From assembly GCA_000432335.1 (NCBI GenBank), contig HF995370.1, positions 16,448-23,236 of the forward strand: DNA of 6,789 nt, read 5' to 3'. A program made the position numbers and the translations under genes. Positions 1-5,395 of the stretch are shown in pieces. This DNA is from Firmicutes bacterium CAG:646. Its GTDB lineage: Bacteria > Bacillota > Clostridia > Lachnospirales > Lachnospiraceae. Below the pieces are notes generated by a model, which made no database searches, was not told the origin of the DNA, and worked only from the letters and a program-made list of their open reading frames with translations. Within the stretch, counting starts at the first letter, position 1, and each line of letters starts with the position of its first letter.

Positions 1-285
1 CCTAAGCCGCCCCAGCTGCAAAGGGACGGCGTGGTGTATGAATTATCTCTGGCGCAGGTGAAAGTTTCCACATCAGGGAATCTGAGCGTGGTGGATGAGC
101 GTGCCGATCAGGATCTGTGCGGAGCGATCCGCCCCCGGAATCTGGCAGAGCTGGAAACCATGCTGAAGGAATACCAGCGGCGTTTTGAGGAATGGTTTAA
201 TGCTCAGCAGGCAAAAGGTTGGAGAAACATTTATATCCAGGAGAATGACCCGGAAGGGGCGGTGAATGGAAGCCTATGGATGTAG
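1..285 (+). CDS. Phage tail/baseplate structural protein, C-terminal part
   Basis: The reading frame is open from base 1 to the TAG at 283-285, so this is the last 94 residues of a protein that starts upstream of the window. The internal GTG at 31 is not a likely start: the frame continues upstream and no good ribosome binding site precedes it. The segment VYELSLAQVKV, then VDERADQDLCG, is a pattern I associate with C-terminal parts of Firmicutes phage structural proteins lying just before Gp37-like tail proteins. A charged stretch rich in Leu, Glu and Trp follows (LAELETMLKEYQRRFEEW), probably helical, and then the end GAVNGSLWM. It overlaps the next gene by 10 bases in a different frame, which suggests translational coupling. 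The role in the tail tip or baseplate is inferred from position; the exact family is not certain. Confidence 0.6.
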   Translation, partial: PKPPQLQRDGVVYELSLAQVKVSTSGNLSVVDERADQDLCGAIRPRNLAELETMLKEYQRRFEEWFNAQQAKGWRNIYIQENDPEGAVNGSLWM

Positions 286-1550
286 AGGTAAAAACGATCC
301 GGTTTTATGATCCGGAACTGAATTTTCTGAAAGAGATGGACGAGTTCAGCGGGGCGATCTACCGGTCTAAGTGGCACACTTACGGGAGTTTTGAATTTTT
401 CTTTTCAGAGAGGCTGCCCTGTATGGAAAAGGATAACCTTGTGATCTTTGATTATGATGCAAGAAAAAACGGCATCATCAAGCATATCAACTGTACAGAA
501 GAGGGCGTTACCCTGAAAGGTTACTCCCTTCCCTGGATGCTCACCGGACGGCTTGCCCTCCCTCCGGCAGGAAAAGAGTATGACGTTTTGTCTGGCAGTT
601 ATGAGGATTGTATTTATGCCCTAGTAGAACATAATGCGATCAGCCCTGCTGACTCCAAAAGGAAGCTACCCTTGTGGGAATGCCGGGAGAGTCTGCACCG
701 GGGAGGGAACTGTAAGTATCAGGCAAGGCATACGGTTGTGATGGACTGCATCACGGAACTGTCGAAGGTCTCCGGTCTGGGAATTGGGGCAGAGATTGAC
801 CTGAAGAGAAAAAAGATCATTTTTGAGGTCAAGGAAGGAACGGATCGGACCGCCCAGCAGAAAGAACATCCCCATGTCATATTTTCAGATGTACATGAAA
901 ATGTAACTAACAGGGAGTATACGCTGGATGATACGGAAAGCAGGAACTGTGCTTATGTGGCAGGTCAGGGGGAAGGAGCTGCAAGGATAGTGATCACGGT
1001 AGGGGATGAATTTACAGGCCCTGACAGGATGGAAGTATTCATTGATGCCCGGGACATCGAGGATGCGGCGCAGCTGCCGGAACGGGGCAAGACAAAGCTT
1101 GCAGCCATGCTCCCCCGGGAAAGTTATACCTCCGATGTTTGTGCTGGGTATAAGGCAAAATGGGATATTGGGGATTTTGTTACGGCATTGGATGAAGAGT
1201 ATGGTATTACCATGATGAAACAGATCCTGGAGGTGGAAGAAAGTCAGGACGAATCTGGTTATATCGTTACGCCAGTGCTTGGGATAACGGAAAAGCAGAT
1301 AGGGGAAACAGAAGGATCCAGTGGCGCTGTGGAGAGTGGGGGAGGAGGGAGCGGTGATATCACCTATATCCATACTCACCTTACGGCGGAAAAGGTATGG
1401 GATATCCGGCACAACCTGAATAAGTATCCTTCCGCAACCGTGGTGGACAGCGCTGGGAATGTTGTGATCGGAGATTGTGAATATATCAGCAAGGACCGGC
1501 TGGTCTTACGGTTCTCGGGAGCATTTTCGGGGCATGCATATTTGAATTAG
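276..1550 (+). CDS. Siphovirus ReqiPepy6 Gp37-like tail protein
   Basis: This 424-residue protein opens with IRFYDPELNFLKEMDEFSG and then SKWHTYGSFEFFF. This is typical of the Gp37-like family of siphophage tail proteins, believed to be tail-tip/baseplate components like distal tail or tail-associated proteins. The family-like body runs to about residue 350. A glycine-rich linker (ESGGGGSG, about 353-360) then leads to an appended domain of about 64 residues with HNLNKYPSATVVDSAGNVV and an ending FSGAFSGHAYLN. That small beta-type domain is common at phage tail and fibre C-termini. The ATG at 276 overlaps the preceding stop, has only a weak GGAAG upstream, and is probably translated by coupling. 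The stop TAG at 1548-1550 is embedded in the AGGAGG of the next gene. The family call is firm; the precise role in the tip is inferred. Confidence 0.85.
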   Translation: MDVEVKTIRFYDPELNFLKEMDEFSGAIYRSKWHTYGSFEFFFSERLPCMEKDNLVIFDYDARKNGIIKHINCTEEGVTLKGYSLPWMLTGRLALPPAGKEYDVLSGSYEDCIYALVEHNAISPADSKRKLPLWECRESLHRGGNCKYQARHTVVMDCITELSKVSGLGIGAEIDLKRKKIIFEVKEGTDRTAQQKEHPHVIFSDVHENVTNREYTLDDTESRNCAYVAGQGEGAARIVITVGDEFTGPDRMEVFIDARDIEDAAQLPERGKTKLAAMLPRESYTSDVCAGYKAKWDIGDFVTALDEEYGITMMKQILEVEESQDESGYIVTPVLGITEKQIGETEGSSGAVESGGGGSGDITYIHTHLTAEKVWDIRHNLNKYPSATVVDSAGNVVIGDCEYISKDRLVLRFSGAFSGHAYLN

Positions 1551-1559
1551 GAGGAACTT

Positions 1560-3587
1560 ATGGATTTTTTAACAAATTTAGATTTACACCAGAATGAATT
1601 GCAGAATGCAAGGATACAGAACCTTGCGACCGCTCCGGCGAACCCGGTAGAAGGACAGATCTACTGCAACACAACAGAACATATTGTGTATGTATATGTA
1701 AATGGTGCGTGGAAAAACATCATTTATGCATATACGGGTGAGATATTTACGGCAGCTTACAAGACCAAACTGGACGGGATCGCGGCAGAAGCTACAAAAA
1801 CAGAAAAATCTTCCACGAACGGGAACATCAGGATCAATGGGGCAGAGATCAATGTTTATACCCATCCGGGGAATGGGACGAATCCACACGGGACCACAAA
1901 AACGGATCTGGAACTGGGGAATGTGGAAAATAAGTCGGCAGCAGACATCCTGAATGAACTGACAAAGGGTAAGATCATTGAAAAGCTGGGATTTACACCA
2001 AGAGAGATAAAAGAGGGAACGGATGGAGAAAAGGGAACTGCGACAGGCAGTAAGATCCTTTATATTGCCACGGATACAAAGAAGATCTGGTTGGATAATG
2101 CTGAAGGCACATGGCTGCAGGTAGGCGGTCAGGATACCATTTCATGGTCGAATATAACCGGGAAACCGTCTGTATTTCCCCCACCTGTGGCAACAAAAAC
2201 CCGGCTGGGTGGTATCAAAGTAGGAGAGAATCTGACAATTACAGAAGATGGGACTTTGAGTGTAGTGACTACCGGGGGAGACGGGACGAATGTTTACCTG
2301 GTAAAACAGCAGGTCTTTACGGCAACGGAAGGACAGACGGCATTTACCATCACAAACGGAAAATACAGGACCGGGGCGGGACTGCTTTCAGTCTTTTTGG
2401 ATGGGATCAAAGTCCGTTCCGATGCTCTGAAAGAAACAGGGAACACTTCGTTCCAGCTACTTGCTGGTGTTCCAGCAGGAACTCAGGTGCTTGCAGAATA
2501 TGTCCAGATCATGGATACAGATCCGTACCTGTCCCATGGGATAGAGCATACGGAAGGCGGGGCAGATGCCATCCCAAACGCAACAGGGCAGAAAGGCGGT
2601 CTGTTAAGCGCCGCAGATAAGGCAAAATTGGATGAGATCGCTGCCGGTGCGAATAAGTATACTCATCCTTCCGGAGACGGGAACCAGCATGTTCCAGCCA
2701 CGGGAACGACCAATAACGGAAAACTCCTGCAGGCGGGAGCAACGGCAGGGAGTATGCAGTGGGTAGCGCCTACGAAAGCAATGGTAGGACTTGGCAACGC
2801 AGATAATACATCGGACGCAAATAAGCCGGTATCTACAGCACAACAGACTGCCCTGGATAAGAAACTGGATAAGACATTAAAAGGAGCAGCTAATGGGCTG
2901 GCAGAACTGGATAGTACGGGAAAAGTCCCGGCGGCGCAGCTGCCTTCTTATGTGGACGATATTTCGGAAGGGTATTTGAGCGGCGGAAAATTTTATAAAG
3001 AATCCGCCCATACTACGGTGATCAACGGAGAAGCTGGGAAAATCTATGTGGACATTCCATCAAACAAGACATACCGTTGGTCAGGATCTGCTTTCGTGGT
3101 GATCTCTGAAACGCTGGCGCTGGGGGAAACCTCTTCCACGGCTTACCGTGGAGATCGCGGAAAGATCGCCTATGACCATAGCCAGAAAGCCCATGCCCGA
3201 ACAGATGCCACGAAAACAGAAGATTCTGGAACAAATGGAAACATCAAGATCAATGGCGAAGAGGTGAACGTCTATACGCATCCCTCTAACCATCCAGCAT
3301 CCATGATCATGCCGGATGCCACCCACCAGTTCGTGACAGATTCAGAAAAAAGCTCCTGGAACAGCAGAACAAAGAAATATGCGGCAGATATCGGGAACGG
3401 TACAGCAACAGAATTTACAGTAACACACAATTTGGGGACACAGGATGTTACGGTACTTTTAAGAGAAAAAGCAAGTCCGTTTAACCAAGTATTTTGTGAT
3501 GTACAGATAGTAAGCATGACACAGATCAAGCTGCTGTTTGCTACAGCTCCAGCGGCGGGAGCATACCGGGTGGTTGTGACCGGATAG
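1560..3587 (+). CDS. Large modular phage tail fibre protein
   Basis: This 675-residue protein is built from segments common in Firmicutes phage fibres. The N-terminus is FLTNLDLHQNELQNARIQNL followed by EGQIYCNTTEHIVYVYVNGAW, a typical virion-attachment start. A 26-residue unit at 78-103 recurs at 550-575 (21 of 26 identical, core NGNI.ING.E.NVYTHP). A third THP-type element lies at about 350-370. Residues 409-465 carry the GLGNADNTSDANKPVS and LDKKLDKTLKGAANGLAELD type of repeat. Residues 463-540 hold the widespread segment with ISEGYLSGGKFYKESAHT and LGETSSTAYRGDRGKIAYDH. The last 65 residues form a beta-type end domain (FTVTHNLGTQDVTV to AYRVVVTG). The start is set by AGGAGG at 1549-1554, five bases before the ATG. 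It is probably a trimeric host-recognition fibre; the receptor is unknown. The ORF is intact. Confidence 0.85.
   Translation: MDFLTNLDLHQNELQNARIQNLATAPANPVEGQIYCNTTEHIVYVYVNGAWKNIIYAYTGEIFTAAYKTKLDGIAAEATKTEKSSTNGNIRINGAEINVYTHPGNGTNPHGTTKTDLELGNVENKSAADILNELTKGKIIEKLGFTPREIKEGTDGEKGTATGSKILYIATDTKKIWLDNAEGTWLQVGGQDTISWSNITGKPSVFPPPVATKTRLGGIKVGENLTITEDGTLSVVTTGGDGTNVYLVKQQVFTATEGQTAFTITNGKYRTGAGLLSVFLDGIKVRSDALKETGNTSFQLLAGVPAGTQVLAEYVQIMDTDPYLSHGIEHTEGGADAIPNATGQKGGLLSAADKAKLDEIAAGANKYTHPSGDGNQHVPATGTTNNGKLLQAGATAGSMQWVAPTKAMVGLGNADNTSDANKPVSTAQQTALDKKLDKTLKGAANGLAELDSTGKVPAAQLPSYVDDISEGYLSGGKFYKESAHTTVINGEAGKIYVDIPSNKTYRWSGSAFVVISETLALGETSSTAYRGDRGKIAYDHSQKAHARTDATKTEDSGTNGNIKINGEEVNVYTHPSNHPASMIMPDATHQFVTDSEKSSWNSRTKKYAADIGNGTATEFTVTHNLGTQDVTVLLREKASPFNQVFCDVQIVSMTQIKLLFATAPAAGAYRVVVTG
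1791..1868 (+). repeat. Intragenic repeat unit 1 in the large tail fibre
   Basis: Codes for residues 78-103 of the large fibre, with core TNGNIRINGAEINVYTHP. It matches the unit at 3207-3284 in 21 of 26 residues, with DNA also visibly related. Likely a duplicated structural module of the fibre shaft. Confidence 0.75.
3207..3284 (+). repeat. Intragenic repeat unit 2 in the large tail fibre
   Basis: Codes for residues 550-575 of the large fibre, with core TNGNIKINGEEVNVYTHP. Differences from unit 1 are mostly conservative (Arg/Lys, Ile/Val), pointing to an old duplication or independent acquisition of the same module. Confidence 0.75.
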
Positions 3588-3596
3588 GAGGCAGTT

Positions 3597-3791
3597 ATGA
3601 AACTGTTTGGAAAAGAATTTAAGTTTAATAATTTTGATGTATACCATAAAGGGAATAAGCCGACCCCCCATGATATAGGAACTTATACGCAAACAGAGAT
3701 TGACCAGAAGATTACTTCGGCCCAGGGAGTAAAGGTATTAGTATCCACAACTCAGCCTTCCGGGGCGAAAACGGGGGATGTATGGCTGTAG
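3597..3791 (+). CDS. Small fibre-associated phage protein (64 aa)
   Basis: AGGAGG at 3586-3591, overlapping the previous stop, sets the ATG at 3597. The protein starts MKLFGKEFKFNNFDVYHKGN, continues with TYTQTEIDQKITSAQG and ends VSTTQPSGAKTGDVWL. These are recognisable building blocks of Firmicutes phage tail fibres. The TQPSGAKTGDVW element usually sits inside longer fibres, so ending two residues after it looks abrupt. The next gene is in the same frame, separated by this single TAG plus four codons that carry its ribosome binding site. The gene could be a small adaptor or chaperone-like partner of the fibres, or the front part of a once continuous fibre that was split. I cannot assign a function beyond tail-fibre context. 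Confidence 0.65.
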   Translation: MKLFGKEFKFNNFDVYHKGNKPTPHDIGTYTQTEIDQKITSAQGVKVLVSTTQPSGAKTGDVWL

Positions 3792-3803
3792 AAAGGAGAA
3801 AAA

Positions 3804-4361
3804 ATGGCAAATATAATCAAAAGAGCAATCAGAATTTTTAATGGAAAAGAATGGGATAAGTACCATCCGGAAACATCTGCAGATCAGGTGGTTTATACGA
3901 AACCAGATGGAACAGCATCGAATGTACAGGCGGAACTTGCTGCACAAAACTCCGCTTTATCTGGAAAACCTGACAAAGGACATACGCACGATGATAGATA
4001 CTATACAGAATCAGAAGTTGATGAAAAAGTAAACGAAGTTAGATCTAAGAGAACCCAATTGACTGCAGGTGATTATTACTACAGCGGTTCTATTGCTTTT
4101 TACGTATACGGAAATGGCGTGGTACAGGTAGATGGATATACTGCAACCATGAAACAAAGCATACCTTTGAGTTCGTATTCAGCAATTGGATATATCCCAA
4201 GTGGATTATATCCAAACAACGAATTTTATTTCCCGTGTTTTGCTGGAGGGAAAATAATTGGAATGGTTGCATTAAGTTCGAATGGAAATATCAGTTTGTT
4301 TCCGTATCAAGATGTAAAAGGCGTTAGGTTAACATTTAATGCTTGTTATATTAACTTTTAA
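3804..4361 (+). CDS. Short tail fibre with switchable C-terminal tip
   Basis: A 185-residue fibre with AAAGGAG at 3792-3798, five bases before the ATG. The N-terminal 51 residues (RAIRIFNGKEWDKYHP, VVYTKPDGTASNVQAELAA) form a conserved fibre base. Residues 52-80 carry SGKPDKGHTHDDRYYTESEV; the GHTH motif is frequent in phage fibres. From about residue 83 a different, aromatic- and Gly-rich beta-type tip (DYYYSGSIAFYVYGNGVVQV to NACYINF) ends at TAA. The codons for Asn49-Ser50-Ala51 lie in a sequence repeated in inverted orientation at 4664-4674, directly before a second tip encoded on the other strand. Inversion would keep residues 1-51 and replace 52-185 by that tip, giving a 137-residue protein. 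The tip is inferred to bind the receptor; I do not recognise its fold. It is the currently expressed version in this sequence. Confidence 0.8.
   Translation: MANIIKRAIRIFNGKEWDKYHPETSADQVVYTKPDGTASNVQAELAAQNSALSGKPDKGHTHDDRYYTESEVDEKVNEVRSKRTQLTAGDYYYSGSIAFYVYGNGVVQVDGYTATMKQSIPLSSYSAIGYIPSGLYPNNEFYFPCFAGGKIIGMVALSSNGNISLFPYQDVKGVRLTFNACYINF
3946..3956 (+). repeat. Left inverted-repeat copy (putative recombination site)
   Basis: AAAACTCCGCT inside the fibre gene, encoding Asn49-Ser50-Ala51. Compared with the right copy read on the other strand, the 24-base stretch from 3941 to 3964 matches at 18 positions: the 11-base core plus scattered matches on both sides. Its flanks only partly match the symmetric arms of the right site (about 4 of 8 bases each side), perhaps because they must encode protein. 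Confidence 0.68.
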
Positions 4362-4402
4362 ACCTTTAGTCGAAAGTTTTCATAATAATTGGTTAGGATT
4401 AT

Positions 4403-4663
4403 TTAAGTTCTTAACCCTATAGCAATCCACATGACAGTGGTTGTTGTAGTGCCTTTCCTGGTAATATAAATGTCACACCCTGATTTCGTCACATTGGCGG
4501 CGGATGTGCCTTTGACGGATTCTCCAACAGCGCTACTTGCCGGACAAGTAATTACAACCGGTGTAAATGCAAATTCTTTATTAAATGTAACCGCCTTTGA
4601 TGTAGGCACGTCAGCTTTTGGCGCAATGTCAACTTTACCAGTAAGTATCTGATAGCCATTCAT
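4403..4663 (-). CDS. Silent alternative tail-fibre tip cassette
   Basis: This minus-strand frame encodes 86 residues beginning NGYQILTGKVDIAPKADVP, continuing with VTFNKEFAFTPVVITCP and closing with IYITRKGTTTTTVMWIAIG. This is a classic C-terminal beta-domain of phage tail fibres (a tPvV strand, then a WiAiG strand near the end). As a lone gene it makes little sense: there is no fibre base, no ribosome binding site before the ATG at 4661-4663, and an in-frame TAA three codons upstream at 4673-4675. The open frame includes the Asn-Ser-Ala codons shared with the expressed fibre, so it reads as a promoterless 3' cassette waiting to be joined to the fibre base by inversion. It ends in TAA at 4403-4405. 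The tip class is well supported; silence in this orientation is inferred. Confidence 0.75.
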   Translation of the reverse strand: MNGYQILTGKVDIAPKADVPTSKAVTFNKEFAFTPVVITCPASSAVGESVKGTSAANVTKSGCDIYITRKGTTTTTVMWIAIGLRT

Positions 4664-4681
4664 AGCGGAGTTTTATGAATG
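4657..4681. repeat. Right putative recombinase site with symmetric arms
   Basis: Perfect 8-bp inverted arms, CATTCATA at 4657-4664 and TATGAATG at 4674-4681, flank a 9-bp spacer GCGGAGTTT at 4665-4673. The spacer plus one base on each side is the reverse complement of the left copy at 3946-3956. Two inverted protein-binding arms around a short asymmetric centre is the general form of a tyrosine-recombinase core site; an asymmetric centre gives the site a direction, so opposed copies invert rather than exchange freely. The enzyme class is inferred. The sequence is AT-rich in the arms and does not precede a T-run, so it is not a terminator. Confidence 0.6.
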
Positions 4682-4705
4682 AAATATAGAATATATGCTA
4701 AAGGG

Positions 4706-4726
4706 CAGCCGGTAGGCTGTTTTTTT
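4706..4726 (+). terminator. Rho-independent terminator after the tail-fibre module
   Basis: Stem CAGCC / GGCTG with a GGTA loop, followed by seven T residues (4720-4726); upstream purines can extend the stem by G-U and A-U pairs. It lies 25 bases beyond the right recombination-like site, so it stays in place in either orientation of the segment and would end transcription of the tail unit in both. Read on the other strand it lacks a good T-run. Confidence 0.72.
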
Positions 4727-4754
4727 ATTATGTGTTTTATAGGGAGGTAAGTGT

Positions 4755-4781
4755 ATGAGAGACATACGAGCAAGACCATAA
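4755..4781 (+). other. Possible micro-ORF (8 codons) with strong ribosome binding site
   Basis: GGGAGG at 4742-4747 sits seven bases before an ATG that opens an 8-codon frame (MRDIRARP) ending in TAA. The spacing is ideal, yet the peptide is minimal and the next real gene has its own binding site further on. It may be a leader peptide, a translation-enhancing standby site, or a remnant of a gene lost when the module was assembled. There is no homology I can name. Confidence 0.3.
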
Positions 4782-4827
4782 AAAATTAATAAGATTAAAA
4801 AATAACAGAGAAAAGGAGAAAAAGAAA

Positions 4828-5232
4828 ATGGGAAAAATTAGATTGGCAAATAACCAGGAATTAAATATTGTAGCAGATGGAATTATGGAGACGGGGAATA
4901 TTTTATATATTTTGGCAGCAGCAGAGCTTCCCATCGAGCAATTCGATACCTTGTTTTCCGAAAAGAAGAATGTGGAAAAAATTTGGGTAATTGATTACAC
5001 AGGAGAATTGTTCCAGAGCTACACAGGGTTTGTAAACCTTAAGAGCGTAACAAAAGAATATGATGCAGTGGTAAGCTATACAGATGGCACTGATGCTAAA
5101 AAAGAGCCGGTTAAAGGCACAGCTATACGCATTTGCTTAGAGCGACCCGATGAAACACAGCAGAGAATTACTGCATTAGAAGAAACGGTGGACACATTGG
5201 TAATGGAATCTTTGGAAGGAAAGGTGATGTAA
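4828..5232 (+). CDS. Small phage protein of unknown function, upstream of XkdX-like peptide
   Basis: 134 residues, preceded by AGGAG at 4814-4818 nine bases before the ATG. It starts MGKIRLANNQELNIVADGIM, has a mixed alpha/beta appearance in the middle (KIWVIDYTGELFQSYTGF) and ends with a probable short helix or coiled coil, QQRITALEETVDTLVMESLE. It has no signal peptide or membrane segment. Its stop is directly followed by the ATG of the XkdX-like gene. In PBSX-like modules a small protein (XkdW) occupies the position before XkdX, and this may be a positional counterpart, perhaps a tail or baseplate accessory. I do not recognise the family from sequence, so function is left open. Confidence 0.75.
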   Translation: MGKIRLANNQELNIVADGIMETGNILYILAAAELPIEQFDTLFSEKKNVEKIWVIDYTGELFQSYTGFVNLKSVTKEYDAVVSYTDGTDAKKEPVKGTAIRICLERPDETQQRITALEETVDTLVMESLEGKVM

Positions 5233-5349
5233 ATGTTTGAAACAATGAAGAGAATTTACAAAAAAACAAAAGATGTAAGTATGCTGGAAAAGGCAGTGAA
5301 AAAGGGATGGATCACGGAGGAAGAAAAGAAAGAAATCATGACAGAATAG
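5233..5349 (+). CDS. XkdX family phage peptide
   Basis: A 38-residue product, MFETMKRIYKKTKDVSMLEK followed by AVKKGWITEEEKKEIMTE. The pattern of an aromatic/basic N-terminus, then a V..G.IT.EE..EI ending, is that of the XkdX family: tiny proteins found just after tail-fibre genes in PBSX-like and many Firmicutes phages, with no established biochemical role. The start codon abuts the preceding TAA (5230-5232), with AAGGTGA at 5221-5227 as ribosome binding site, so the two genes are tightly coupled. Confidence 0.78.
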   Translation: MFETMKRIYKKTKDVSMLEKAVKKGWITEEEKKEIMTE

Positions 5350-5395
5350 CGGTTTCTGGGTATTAAGAAATCTATTTTTGAAAAGAGGTGAGGGC

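Larger units (their letters stand above)
3946..4674. other. Putative invertible segment exchanging tail-fibre tips
   Basis: The segment is bounded by an exact 11-bp inverted repeat and contains two convergent coding ends: the expressed fibre tip on the + strand (to 4361) and an alternative tip on the minus strand (4672 down to 4403), with 41 bases between the two stops. About 707 bp lie between the repeat copies. Each copy is read AAC TCC GCT in its own coding direction, so exchange anywhere in the shared core joins either tip to the fibre base in frame. This is the layout of Gin/Cin-type tail-fibre inversion modules, though the sites differ and no recombinase gene is in the window. Visible directly: repeats, phase, convergence and lack of a start on the silent tip. 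Inferred: that inversion actually occurs. Confidence 0.72.

Noticed and set aside
885..1412. 175-residue minus-strand open frame opposite the Gp37-like gene
   Set aside because: It lies entirely opposite a well-supported family member, has no family features and is best explained as the antisense of a long GC-balanced gene.
2720..2730. Third partial copy of the repeat (AAAACTCC then TGC) in the large fibre gene
   Set aside because: Only the first eight bases agree, the arms do not match, and no coding switch would make sense there; probably chance.
276..4361. TAG used as a sense codon throughout (recoded phage)
   Set aside because: Every TAG used here as a terminus is followed by a good binding site and ATG, and all complete genes have normal lengths without internal TAG; kept only as a low-interest observation.
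4470..4652. Plus-strand 60-residue frame across the silent tip
   Set aside because: It is the antisense of the minus-strand cassette, whose protein has clear tail-fibre character; the plus frame has no binding site or recognisable product.
3946..4674. 11-bp repeats as attL/attR of an inserted element
   Set aside because: The copies are inverted, not direct, so recombination would invert rather than excise, and both codon phases match a fibre fusion.
3804..4674. Diversity-generating retroelement acting on the fibre tip
   Set aside because: There is no reverse transcriptase in the window and the two tips are unrelated in sequence, not a template/variable repeat pair differing at adenines.
5378..5395. 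TTG start adding six residues to the membrane-anchored protein
   Set aside because: The extension contains the GAGGTG binding site used by the ATG at 5396 and has none of its own.
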